Positions 52,182 to 62,700 of a DNA stretch of 64,000 nucleotides are shown one piece after another (position 1 is the first letter of the stretch; every line of letters starts with the position of its first letter). This DNA is from Stentor coeruleus. Taxonomy: Eukaryota; Ciliophora; Heterotrichea; Heterotrichida; Stentoridae. The notes beneath the pieces were generated by a model, which saw nothing but the letters and a program-made list of their open reading frames with translations, searched no databases and was not told the DNA's origin. Made by a program: the position numbers and the translations under genes. The stretch is taken from positions 28,549 through 92,548 of the forward strand of contig MPUH01000160.1 of the NCBI GenBank assembly GCA_001970955.1. Direction: 5' to 3'.

Positions 52182-54667
52182 ATGGAGAATTGGAAACTAT
52201 TAGAACTCACAGGACCAATAAGAGTTTTCGCTATCAGTCCAAACACAGGAGAAATTATTTATGCTTTAGGATCTACAATAATAGTTTGGGACATAGACAC
52301 TGATGAAAAATCTAATATCCGTTGCCATACAGAACCTATATTATCAATATCTTTCAATTCTTCAGGACATTACTTTTTAACCCTTGATTTCTCNTATTAT
52401 CAATATCTTTCAATTCTTCAGGACATTACTTTTTAACCCTTGATTTCTCATCATCTATTTTCTTATGCATATGGCAACATCCAAATAATGAACTTATAAC
52501 TTCATATCATTTCTCTGGACAATCTGTATCTTCTGTTGAGTCAGTATTATCACTTTTTATAAGAAAAAATGTTATCGTATGCGAGAATTTCTCTAATGAT
52601 GGCTATACACTTACTAATTTATTTTTTACCAATGAAGTGTTAGTATTGAAAAATCGAGAAAAAAACAGTAGTGAAAAAAAATGCATACAATTGATTATGT
52701 TGAATGATTTTAAAGATTTTGTATGTGTTGAGGATTTTTCTATGCAATTTTGGGATATTGAGTTATGGAAAGTGACTAAAAGGTTTAACTTCCAAATTAT
52801 GATTAAAAAAGTTGAGTTTTGTAAAAAAGTTCATCTTTTTGTGGTTTTATTAGAAAATAAGACTATTGTGATCACAGACAAAAATGGTAAAACAGTGACA
52901 AAGTATCAAAGGGCTTCTGAGGAAATAACATCAATATCTGTATATAAAGAAGATGTGTTTATATCAACAAATGAAGGGCTTATATTTTCATATAACCTTC
53001 GAACATTTTCTATTTTACAAGAACTACCTATTATGCATCATATGTCTATATCTTCATTATCATGTAGATCTGTAAGTACTATTTTTGTAATCTATATTGA
53101 TGCTACAGTTCAAATAATTGATCATCGTTCAATAAAAATCCTCTGTCAAAGCTCAAGCCATTCTCAACCTTTGACAACTTTAAAATGGGCAAATCAAATG
53201 CACTTTTTCTCAGTAAGCAAAGAACCTTACCTTTTCTCTTGGAAGCATGTACAAAAAGGCTGGTCTATGCAAGCATTACAACTTTCCCAATCTTTTATAT
53301 TAAAAACTATAGCGATATCTTCAAACAATCAAATAATTTATTGCGGTTTTAATAAAGGATTGATTAAAACTTTTCAGTTAGACTCGAAATTCACTTTGAT
53401 TCATGAATTTAGTTATGATGATACTAGTGTTATGCAAATTGAACCTAGTTTTTATAATAAACATATTGTGGTCCTTTATAAATCTGGGTATTTTTGTATT
53501 ATAAATTCTTTTTTTAAACTTGTGGCGGAGATTAGGCAAAGAGGGAAAAAGACTTTATGGTTTTTTGATTGTATTGAAGTTCAAAGAGGAAAAGAGTTTG
53601 TATTTTTCATTGGGTTTCTGATGAAAAAAGATAAGATTTGTGTTCAGATGTATAATAGTTGGAGGAAGGATGTTGAAAAAGTGATGGAAAAAATTATTAA
53701 AGTTGAAGGGAATTGTACTGGTTTTAAAATTCATAACAGTGGGAGATACTTGTTATGTACATGTCCTTTAATTGGTGTTCATATTTTTGATATAGAATCA
53801 AGTAATTCTTGTGGACTAATTGAAATACCCCATAATATCTTTGGGTGTTTTCTAGACCCTATTGGCCTTTATATGTGTATTTGTCTTGAGCATTCCAAAA
53901 GCACAGACCTTCTTATTTACACTGTTGGCACTGGAGAAAAAATTACTTCAATTCAAGGTATAGAAAAAATCAGTATAAAAGCATTTCATTGGAGTAGAGA
54001 AGGCAACTACATCATATTAGGCAGTAAATCAGGCTCGATTTCAGTTTGGAAATGCCCACAAAAAATAAGCCAACATATACAACTAATACAAGTCCAAATC
54101 AACCGAAATCCATATTTTTGGGACGATTTTACTATAAACCTCCCTATAAAAACCTTATCGAAAAAATCAATTTTTGATGAAGAAGATGATTTTTATACTA
54201 AACAAGTTGATAAAGTTCAAAACACCCCAAGAAATCATTCGGAAAAACAGCTTCTTAGAAGTGCAAAAGCTTGTCAGACCAGTGGTGTATCAGAACTGAA
54301 ATTTAAAAAAGTTAAAGAGAAAATTGTCCCATCTTTACGTATCCCTAGTTCTTCACCTGAACCATTACCTACTAAAATTGTTAAAAAAGTTCAAGAATTA
54401 GATAAAGAAAGTTTTAGTGGATCATCTGCACTTCCACCACTTGAAGATTCACCAATAAAATTTATGAGTAAACAAAGGACTAAAGCGAAGAATAAAGATT
54501 TACCTCAAGTTTATACAGAACCTTGCAAATATGGGATTGAAGAATTTTATGTTAAAAAAGGACTTTTGCGGACTAGTAAACCGATTCAAGGTGTTGTTCT
54601 TCAGAAATCATCTTTTAATAGATATTGTGATGTTCATTTAGTTGATGTTGAGTCATCTTTTAGGTAG
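52182..54667 (+). CDS. WD40 protein
   Basis: 809 residues after collapsing the 55-nt copies around N at 52394 (56 nt removed; frame restored). The first part (MENWKLLELTGPIRVFAISP, TIIVWDID) runs through the join to HYFLTLDFSSSIFLCIWQH, then SMQFWDIELWKVT and SISVWKCPQKIS: two divergent propellers of roughly 300 residues each. The C-terminal third is polar and ends with an odd conserved-looking block (CKYGIEEFYVKKGLLRT, CDVHLVDVESSFR). It resembles large WD40 proteins of cilia and centrioles in design, but no single family is certain. Only 30 nt separate its stop from the COMMD4 start. Confidence 0.75.
52339..52449. repeat. 55-nt direct copies around N (join artefact)
   Basis: 52339-52393 and 52395-52449 are identical around N at 52394. 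Collapse restores the WD40 frame. Confidence 0.9.
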
Positions 54668-54697
54668 ATATTTTTATTGTTTAATCGTAAAATAAAT

Positions 54698-55300
54698 ATG
54701 AGATTTAAGTTCTGTGGAGACATTGAACCACCTGAATGGTTCTTTTCTGAAGTGAATCAGTTATCTCGTCTTGTAAGTTTAACTTAGAATTCTGTGCGTA
54801 TAAAACTTATCTCATTGCAAATAGCGAAAAAAATCGCAAACCAGGAGTTCGACCTTCAAAAAGCTTGGAAAATGTGTGGAGATTCAGGGCTTAGTAAAGA
54901 AGAAGTCCAATCAGCACTTGCTGCTATTCATTTTATTTTCACTTCTGCATGCAAATTTGATGTCTCTGCTGAAATGTTGAGTGTTGAAATAGCACAATTA
55001 GGTCTTCCTCAAGAAAATGCAGTATCTTTAAGCAAGGTTTATGGGGAAAATCTGGTAGCTATGTCAAGTTATCTTAGTCACAGTTTTTTAAGAAGTATTT
55101 GCTATATAGTCAATGAGTTTGAAAATCTTACATGGAAAGTGGATTATGATTTAGTGACTCAAAATACTATAGCGTCATTGAAAATAAAAACTAACAAGTT
55201 TGAAGTCCCAGTTGTAACCAGTTTGTCACAGATTACTTTGCTAAGTCAAGAACTTGAAAGAGCTAAAGGAGTTATGGAAAAACTTTTAGTTAGGGAGTAA
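54698..55300 (+). CDS. COMMD4: COMM-domain protein 4 (COMMD4)
   Basis: 195 residues in two exons. Exon 1 (54698-54772) gives MRFKFCGDIEPPEWFFSEVN, matching the characteristic COMMD4 start; exon 2 (54788-55300) gives VRIKLISLQIAKKI, SALAAIHFIFTSACKFDV, LGLPQENAVSLSKVY and LTWKVDYDLV. The intron is 54773-54787. COMMD proteins form the Commander complex that recycles membrane cargo from endosomes. Without the intron the frame would begin late, without its signature start. Unusually close (30 nt) to the upstream WD40 gene. Confidence 0.95.
54773..54787 (+). other. 15-nt intron
   Basis: gtaagtttaacttag, phase 0. The last codon is TAG if retained. Confidence 0.93.
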
Positions 55301-55803
55301 AGAAAAATAATATTTTTTATATGCATAGACTAAAGATTCTATTAACTTTCTTTATCACAATATCAAAATTAATATATTTTCTTGCAACATTTTATCTTAT
55401 ATAAATTTTTGCCTAATAAAATATTTTATATCGCATCATAATATCTAAAATTTAATCTTAAAAATCTCATATACTCCTTTTCTATTTCTTTTATAATATT
55501 TTCCTTATATGCTAAAACTCTTACACATAATCCTCCATAAAAGTTATATTCCAAAAAAAAAAANTACCATAATATCTAAAATTTAATCTTAAAAATCTTA
55601 TATACTCCTTTTCTATTTCTTTTATAATCTTTTCCTTATATGCTAAAACTCTTACACATAATCCTCCATAAAATTATATTCCAAAAAAAAAAATCCTGCC
55701 AAACTCCACTATTTAATCTCTTAATCAATAACGCTAATTCTTATATTTAATCCACACATATAAACTTATTATTCAATACTTACCATAACTTATTCTAAAT
55801 CTT
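55301..55803. other. Spacer between convergent genes, with N join
   Basis: No gene. Direct copies 55437-55563 and about 55568-55693 flank N at 55564, with small differences. Confidence 0.65.
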
Positions 55804-56376
55804 CTATTGTTTTTGTAGTGGTAAAAATAGCTTAAACTCAGGAGGTAACTCTTCTTCAGAATACAACCTATCAGAAAAATATATTCTCCTCAATCTACAA
55901 TTAGCATGTAGTTGTACTCTTAATGTCTCAATATAATTCGTCCCATATGCTCTTCTTGTAAAATCAGATAAATTGAATTGAATTTGATTCCAACCTTCAT
56001 CAAGTCTCATAGGCATTGTACATATAAAAGGTTTAACTCTTGTTGTGCTTTGATAATTTGATGCTCTAAATCTGCGTCTTATATTTTTATCATCTAAAAC
56101 TTGGACTTCAAATGTGAAATATTTCTTTAAATTCTTTATAATCATGACTAGAAATGGAAGTTTTATACCTAATGTTTGGTTTGGGTCAGCTGGGCATGTG
56201 ATAAAAGTGGTCGACACATTAGTTCCCATGATTTCGAGGACTGAACTTTGAATATCAGTATCTGTTATACGCTTTATATGCCCATTTCTCACGCTTTTGT
56301 CCCAGATTTGAAGGGGCTTCGCCCCGATACTATAAAGGATGGATAAGAACCCGGATTGGAATGTGTTCTTAAACAT
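55804..56376 (-). CDS. CFAP20: CFAP20 (BUG22) cilia protein
   Basis: 190 residues, full length. [85 protein letters not shown] and [18 protein letters not shown] are almost identical to animal CFAP20. It is a microtubule inner protein/axonemal and basal-body component needed for tubulin polyglutamylation and cilium stability. Start and stop (TAG) fit the family exactly, showing that the standard code is in use. Confidence 0.98.
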   Translation of the reverse strand: MFKNTFQSGFLSILYSIGAKPLQIWDKSVRNGHIKRITDTDIQSSVLEIMGTNVSTTFITCPADPNQTLGIKLPFLVMIIKNLKKYFTFEVQVLDDKNIRRRFRASNYQSTTRVKPFICTMPMRLDEGWNQIQFNLSDFTRRAYGTNYIETLRVQLHANCRLRRIYFSDRLYSEEELPPEFKLFLPLQKQ

Positions 56377-56773
56377 ATTTAATATTGAAATTGAAGGTAT
56401 GAAGATGGAAGATTTGGATGAATTTGATAGAGATTTGGGGTTTTGGGTGAATGATGGTATGGAGATTCGGATTTTTAAGTTTGATAGGATGTGGGAAAAA
56501 TTTTAAATGAAAGATTGGGATTTTTAGGTATTTGTTAAGGTTATCATAATTCATATTACTTTTATATTAATTTCGCTAGGGATATCAATAATTCATACAT
56601 CTTCAATAAAACATAAACTGCACTTCCGTAACTTTATTTATTATATCCCATAACAAAATACCCTTAAAATATTAATATCATCGCCTAAATTTCAATTTCA
56701 TAAAAAAACATAAATCCGCCAACTTCACAAAATTTTTACCATAGTTTTGCAATTTTTCATTACAAAAATTTTC
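56377..56773. other. Spacer between divergent genes
   Basis: No gene seen. G/T-rich on the left, A/C-rich on the right. Confidence 0.6.
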
Positions 56774-58294
56774 ATGCAGGGCAGTGCAAAATGTTATTGT
56801 GCTTATTCAACCCCAAGTAAAATCCTAGATGGCTATTGCAGTACATGTTTTGGTCGATTAGGTCAAGAAAAAGACTCCCGCTGTCATACACCAAATCCAG
56901 GATCAAAACCAGAAAACCTCGAAGATTTCATAAGACTAAAATCACAAATTTCCGAAAAAGCTTATATGAAAACTATCAAAGTAATGAACTTGATTAAATC
57001 AGAATCAGGACCATTTCTACCAGAAAGATTACAACATAAACGATCAAATACATCAAACAAGCCGGAGTCTATTACCTTTGCCATACCTGAAGAAAGGTCA
57101 GTAGTTAAGAAAATAAACCATTTACACACAGAATCTCATCCTAATGCTAAAATTAATAGTATTTCAAGACTTGGGGTATCGAAATCCCAAAGTAATAACT
57201 TGGAGATTAGTAAAATTCAGAGCAGTTTAGATACAAATAGATTGATGAATTATAAGACTTTTGGACCTAAACATCATGATAGAGCTTTGTCTTCTAAGGC
57301 TACACTAATATCTAATTCTCCAATACAAAGTGCTCGGTTTCCTAGTATTTCTGAGTACCCTGAAGCTATTTTGAGAAAAAGCGAGGAACTCCCGAAATAT
57401 ATGAGTAATGAGTTTATGCATGTGGGTCATTCGAATTCTGTGAATAGTATAGCTTTGCTTCAAGGCCGGATTTTCACAGCAGGCCACGACTACAACATAA
57501 TAACTTGGCCACGATTGGACCCAAAATACCAGCTCCAGTCTTCAAAAATCAACCCTCACTCCATCCTCAGAGCCCATTCCAGACGTATAAACGCCCTAGA
57601 AACCCTAGGTGGCCGAATCCTAATCTCCGCTGGTTGCCAAAACAAAATCCACATCTGGAATTTATCAAGAGACCTCGAGCTATCTTCAGTAATCAATTCC
57701 CAAGAGCAAAACACAAACGCTCTACTCGCCACATCACAAAAAACCTTAATTTCCGGGGGTTCTGAAGGTATAACAAAAATATGGGACATCGAATCTAAAA
57801 TCCTATCAAAATCCTACTTAGAACACAATAAAAGTATTAACACCCTAAGTCAACTAAATCCATCAATCTTCTTATCAGGTTCAGATGACTCTTCAGTTAA
57901 ATTATATGATTTAAGAACTTCTCGAAGCTTATGTACATATTCTCATAATGGTCCTGTTACAAGTATAATTTCATGGGATGACAAGTGTTTTTTTTCAGCA
58001 TCAGAAAAACTTAGGGTATTTTATATATAGAAATGGGATTTAAGGACTTCATCTGTTATCAATATTTATAAAGCAGATGAGATTTCAGCTATGGAAAAAG
58101 TTAAAGGTAAACTTGTTACAGGGGGGAAGTTTTTGACTGTATGGGAAGATGATGTTCCTGGGATTATTAATGCTAAAAACAGTAGGATTAATTGTATGAA
58201 GTACAATTTTTTAAGTGACTCTTTGTATCTTGGATGCAGTGATTCTATAGTAATAGTATTTTTTATATAGGCTTTGAAGTTTAGTTATTGCTGA
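56774..58294 (+). CDS. WD40 protein with N-terminal Cys cluster, three exons
   Basis: 496 residues. The chosen start is the ATG at 56774 (MQGSAKCYC); the frame upstream opens only with TTG. A Cys cluster (CYCAYS, GYCSTCFGRLG) may bind zinc. About 160 polar residues follow, then WD40 blades from about 220: HSNSVNSIALLQGRIFTAGH, RINALETLGGRILISAGCQN..IHIWNL, TLISGGSEGITKIWDIES, SIFLSGSDDSSVKLYDLRTS. The frame would stop at 58030, but a 15-nt intron (58016-58030) joins it to KWDLRTSSVINIY, which completes the blade. A second 15-nt intron (58256-58270) leads to ALKFSYC and TGA at 58294. The function is unknown. Confidence 0.85.
58016..58030 (+). other. 15-nt intron
   Basis: gtattttatatatag, phase 0. 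The acceptor TAG is an in-frame stop if retained; removing it completes a WD motif (LR-KWDLRTSS). Confidence 0.9.
58256..58270 (+). other. 15-nt intron
   Basis: gtattttttatatag, phase 0, differing from the previous intron by one base. The reading frame then ends after eight more codons. Confidence 0.75.
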
Positions 58295-58342
58295 TATTTA
58301 ATATTATATATTAAGTAAAAGTTAATATCGAGTTATTAATTA

Positions 58343-60238
58343 TCAGTCCCAAACTTCTTCTATAAACTTATTTTGGCTCATAAGTTTTTCTAAGTATTTT
58401 CCTGATTCTTCTCCTAAATGCTCGCTGGCTATGTTATTTAAGCACTCTTTCACGCTTTTGCCCATTGAGGATGAACCTGAGACCATTACATAACCATTGT
58501 CTTTATAGATGCTTTCCCAAAGATTTTCTTGTTGAGTGAAGAGAATGTCACGAAGTGTACGTTTTTGGGCCTGGTCTCGTGAAAAAGCTGCAAACATTTG
58601 CTTGATAATATACGGACCTTCACTATAGCTTTCAGGTAGATATTGGAACTCAAGCATTAAACTATTATTTGGGGCAATAAGTCTTTCAACATATTGTTTA
58701 TAAATAAACTGGGTAGATTTGCTTTTACACCCAAGATACAAAATAACAGTATGAGTTTCATTTCCAGCAATAGCGAGTTCTTGGATTTCCATTAAAAGTC
58801 CTTTAAAAGCTGCAATGCCGCATCTATTACATATCATATGAATTATCGAAGGACTTGATGGTAATTTGAATTTACTGCTAAGACAAAAAGCTTTAATATT
58901 TTTATAAAGCCCAGTAACATGCATTTTTTCTAAATACCCAGAACAAAGACCAGTACGGACTTTACCTTCACACGTCCTTTCACGAAGTACTTCAACAGCA
59001 ATTTGAATTTTTGTAGGACTGCTTTTATAAGATGAGGCAATATGATAATACCTTGGCTCAATACGATCAAGTATCTGAACAAGTACTCCTATTGGTATAC
59101 GTATTGATGGAAACATTCTTAATAAATCAGCTGCAGTGAGCATTGGCTCTTTGATTTTTCTTTTAAACTCATCATTTCCTTTAAGTGAAGAAAGGATTTC
59201 AATTCTCTGTCTCTCTTCTTGGTTATGGGCAAAAAGGGCGAGTTTTTTTAGGGTCTTTTTTCTGACTAGGGATGTTAGGTCACAATATTTAACTAGAGCT
59301 TCACGGATTGTTATTGGTGTTGGGAAAGGGTGTTTTTTTGATGTGGCTACGAATTGAAAGGTCAACTCAAGGTCATAGCCTTGAATCGCAGCGACTTCAC
59401 GGACAATTTCTTCATCATTTTCAGGAAAAATCCCTATTTTCCCTGCAGTCTCATATATGCAACCCTGATCAATTTCTACGTTAAGAGCAGAAAATTCAGG
59501 GTCCCTCTTGAGTTCTTTGATTTTTGTGATCCTCATTTCTGTGCTTGAAATGTAGGTTTTTGTAGCACTTTCATATTGGATTTTAGCATTTGGTTTTGAT
59601 AAAGGTACTTGAAGAGCTACTTCTAAATATTCTGTATCTTTCACTGTTGTCCTTCTAGAAGACTTTGCTTGAGCTGGGAGTACTTTCCATAGATCTCTCA
59701 TCCATTTGTTAAACTCTTTATAATCCCCTTCATCAGCATAGCCTGCCTTAACCATTTCATTAGCCCCAAGATTAGCTAAACTTTCTGTTATTTTCTTTGC
59801 TGTAGTCTGACCGCTTGAAGACTTTGTCAACCCAAATACCGAATACGATAAATTACTTAGATTTTCACTTGATGCTTTGGCAACTTTACTTACCCACTTT
59901 AGGAACTTGGTTGCATTTTCAGGTGGTGTCCCATCAGTTTGTGTGGAACATATGATAACACAAAAATCATGTTTTTTAAAGTCAAGGATCTGAAAGTTTT
60001 CTAGATTTATGATATATGGGGAAAAGTGATAGTTTTGAGCTTCTTTGGCTAAGATTTCTGCCAGACCCATGGCATGGCCTGTTTGTGTGCCGACATATAT
60101 ATGGAGATTGCCTAATATTTCTTGGCTAAGTTCATTTAAGTTAGTATTTGGCTTGGATTTTTTGATTAAGAACCATGTAAGAGCACCTAATAGAATACTT
60201 CCTATCAAAGCTAATGTCCATGACATTTTATATTGCAT
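58343..60238 (-). CDS. Cytochrome-P450-reductase-like diflavin protein, altered motifs
   Basis: 631 residues with the full POR order. TM anchor (LALIGSILLGALTWFLI); flavodoxin/FMN domain (IYVGTQTGHAMGLAEILAKE, STQTDGTPPENATKFLKWV, YSVFGLTKSSSGQTTAKKI); FAD domain with PRYYHIASSYKSS and GLCSGYLEKM; NADP-type domain ending DQAQKRTLRDILFTQQENLW and C-terminal EVWD, with the stacking Trp. Several hallmark residues differ: FAD RxYS is RYYH, and the NADPH glycine loop GPGTG is CNRCG (HMICNRCGIAAFKGLL, about 462). POR passes electrons from NADPH to P450s on the ER. Whether this protein still uses NADPH is doubtful. The start is MQYKM; Met5 is possible. Confidence 0.75.
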   Translation of the reverse strand: MQYKMSWTLALIGSILLGALTWFLIKKSKPNTNLNELSQEILGNLHIYVGTQTGHAMGLAEILAKEAQNYHFSPYIINLENFQILDFKKHDFCVIICSTQTDGTPPENATKFLKWVSKVAKASSENLSNLSYSVFGLTKSSSGQTTAKKITESLANLGANEMVKAGYADEGDYKEFNKWMRDLWKVLPAQAKSSRRTTVKDTEYLEVALQVPLSKPNAKIQYESATKTYISSTEMRITKIKELKRDPEFSALNVEIDQGCIYETAGKIGIFPENDEEIVREVAAIQGYDLELTFQFVATSKKHPFPTPITIREALVKYCDLTSLVRKKTLKKLALFAHNQEERQRIEILSSLKGNDEFKRKIKEPMLTAADLLRMFPSIRIPIGVLVQILDRIEPRYYHIASSYKSSPTKIQIAVEVLRERTCEGKVRTGLCSGYLEKMHVTGLYKNIKAFCLSSKFKLPSSPSIIHMICNRCGIAAFKGLLMEIQELAIAGNETHTVILYLGCKSKSTQFIYKQYVERLIAPNNSLMLEFQYLPESYSEGPYIIKQMFAAFSRDQAQKRTLRDILFTQQENLWESIYKDNGYVMVSGSSSMGKSVKECLNNIASEHLGEESGKYLEKLMSQNKFIEEVWD

Positions 60239-61235
60239 ATATATTGACTTTATGAATTTTCTAATAGATTCTTGTCGATTGATTAGCCATGTGGAAAAAA
60301 TGTATTGAATTGAAAATTAAAAGAAGAATTAAGACTGGGTAAGAATAAAATAATTAGGAATTATTGAGATGTGGATATTAAATAGGTGTTATATGATATT
60401 AATTAGATATAGATTTTTAGGAGAAGATAATTTTATTTAGGAGGGTGGATGTTGGAAACAGGTTTATTTTTAGGGTTTGTGAAGAGTGAATTTGGGATTT
60501 GGTATATAAGGTTAGGAAAGGGATTTGGTATATAATGATATGGTGAATAAGTAATAGAATGTGCTTAAATTACTATTTTGAAGTAAAGCTAGGTATATAA
60601 TAAATATAGGATACTAAAAGTTGTAATCAGCTTTGAATATAGGATAACCTTAATTTTATAAGTTATTTAGCAGAATATGTAATATAGTTTATAATACTAT
60701 GTAAAATTTATTTCTCACTTATCTAACTTGCTTATATTATAGTGAAAAAATAAAACCATACACAAAAAATATTAGAGTTTTTTAAAGTTAAGAAAATAAT
60801 CTATAATATTCCTAAATCATCAATCAACTGCCATAGTTTTTCATAAACTCTTTTAATTTCAAACTTCTCTATCAAATTTTTAAAATCCATCAGAAAAAAT
60901 AAACCACTCTAAAAACTCAAACTATCAATACCACAAAATCACAAACCCAAAACAAAATCATAAAAATAACCCTAAACCCAAAAAAAACTTAAACAAATCC
61001 CTAATCAGAAATCATCAAAACCCTAAAGCATAATCCCCAACTGCCAAAACCCATCAAAAACACCTTCAAAAACTCCTAACTACCCAAATCTTCCATGAAT
61101 TTCCACCACCTTAAAAAACTCAAAAAAAATCTTCAACTTTTAAACCTATCAACCGACCTTATCTTAACAAAAGCCTTAGCTTATCCATCTCAATCTAACC
61201 ATTAATTTAAATTCCCAAAATCATATAATTACAAT
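60239..61235. other. Spacer between divergent genes
   Basis: No gene seen. G/T-rich to about 60560, mixed, then from about 60810 to 61230 strongly A/C-rich. Confidence 0.65.
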
Positions 61236-62327
61236 ATGGGAGGTGGTGGATCATGTTTATCAAGGTCAGCAGCAACAGAAAACCAAGACAATACCGTGAA
61301 CTTACAACGAAAAGAAATACCTGTCGACCTTCAAGCTGAAAATGAAGTAGAACAACAAGTTGAAGTTATCGAAGTAAAAATGCCAATCGACCCAGTACCA
61401 GTTCAAAGTGCCTTAAGAGGTTATATGGCCCGTAAAGAAATGACTCCTCAACTCAAAGACTACCGAAACTCCAAAATCTTCAAGCCCGAAGAACATTTTG
61501 AAGTCCTTGACCAGCCATTAGAAGAGCTTGAGTCTACAGCAATGAAAGAGTTAGAAAAAAACCTACCAACATTTGAAATTGAAGTTCCTGAAGATGATAA
61601 TACAATAGTCCAAGTGAAACCTGCTGTAAAACTAGATGATGGATCAGTATATCAAGGAAGTTGGGATGAAAAAGGTAATCAACATGGTGCAGGGACGTTA
61701 ATAACAGAAGGTGGGGCTAAAATTGTTGGGTACTTTAAAGAAGGGAAAGTTGAAGGTAAAGGTCGAGCTATTGAGTCTAATGGTTTGGTTTATCAAGGAG
61801 AGTTTAAAAACGGTAAGTTTGAAGGTGAAGGGAAATTCATGAGACCAGGTGGGGCTGAGTTTGTTGGAGAACTTAAGGATGGGAAATTAAGTGGTAGTGG
61901 ACAAGAACAATGGCCTGATGGGACAAGGTATATTGGTGAATATCAAGATGGAGAAAGACATGGAAAAGGTAAACTTATATTGTCAGCTGGGGTTTATGAA
62001 GGGGATTTTAGAAATAACGCTTTTTATGGAAAGGGGAAATATGTTTGGGCGAATAAAAACGAATATGAAGGAAGGTGGAAAGATGGGAAAATGCATGGAA
62101 AAGGAGTTTTTAAATGGGCTGATGGAAGAGTTTATACTGGAGAATGGAAATGCGATCTTAGAGATGGACAAGGGGAAATGAAATGGCCTGATGGAAGAAT
62201 TTATGATGGAGAATGGAAAGGAGGGAAACAAAATGGTAAAGGAAAATACACTTTTAAGACTAGTGAGGGCATGAAAACCAAAGCTGGGGTTTGGGTTGAT
62301 GGAGTTAAAGAAGAAGACTCAGATTAA
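61236..62327 (+). CDS. N-myristoylated IQ-MORN repeat protein (second copy)
   Basis: 363 residues. Starts MGGGGSCLSRS: Gly2 N-myristoylation with Cys7 for palmitoylation. A weak IQ-like site lies near 57-69 (VPVQSALRGYMARKEM). Nine MORN repeats run from about 132 (YQGSW, IVGYF, YQGEF, FVGEL, YIGEY, YEGDF, YEGRW, YTGEW, YDGEW). The domain order and length match the minus-strand gene at 14939, but sequences have diverged. Such proteins link membranes to cytoskeleton. Ends GVKEEDSD, TAA. Confidence 0.88.
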   Translation: MGGGGSCLSRSAATENQDNTVNLQRKEIPVDLQAENEVEQQVEVIEVKMPIDPVPVQSALRGYMARKEMTPQLKDYRNSKIFKPEEHFEVLDQPLEELESTAMKELEKNLPTFEIEVPEDDNTIVQVKPAVKLDDGSVYQGSWDEKGNQHGAGTLITEGGAKIVGYFKEGKVEGKGRAIESNGLVYQGEFKNGKFEGEGKFMRPGGAEFVGELKDGKLSGSGQEQWPDGTRYIGEYQDGERHGKGKLILSAGVYEGDFRNNAFYGKGKYVWANKNEYEGRWKDGKMHGKGVFKWADGRVYTGEWKCDLRDGQGEMKWPDGRIYDGEWKGGKQNGKGKYTFKTSEGMKTKAGVWVDGVKEEDSD

Positions 62328-62700
62328 AGTAGATAATGATATATAATCTTTGAGAATAGATGGGTTATTTATAGTTTTAAAGGAAGTTTTATAAATGAAT
62401 GGTTTTTAAAGTTTATGTGTTGAGATATTTTTGAATGAATTGTGTTTAGTTGGAAGGATTTTTTTATATTGAGGTGAAAAGTATTTTATTGAGAAGAGTG
62501 TTTTAATTAGAAATAGGCTTTTTTATGTGTTTTTTCTGAACTTTAACGGATATATTTGGAGAAGAATAGTTGGTAAATTTACAGTTATATAGACTTCTAC
62601 ACAGCTTTAGTTTACAATTCTAAAATTATAGATTTTAAGGACTGTATTGGAGGAATTTACTTAATAATACATATGCTTTTGCTAGTTTCTAATATAAATA
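62328..62700. other. Spacer
   Basis: No gene seen; G/T-rich after the MORN gene. Confidence 0.6.

Noticed and set aside
56369-56554. 61-codon minus ORF next to CFAP20
   Set aside because: His/Pro/Asn low complexity, overlaps the CFAP20 start region, spacer composition.
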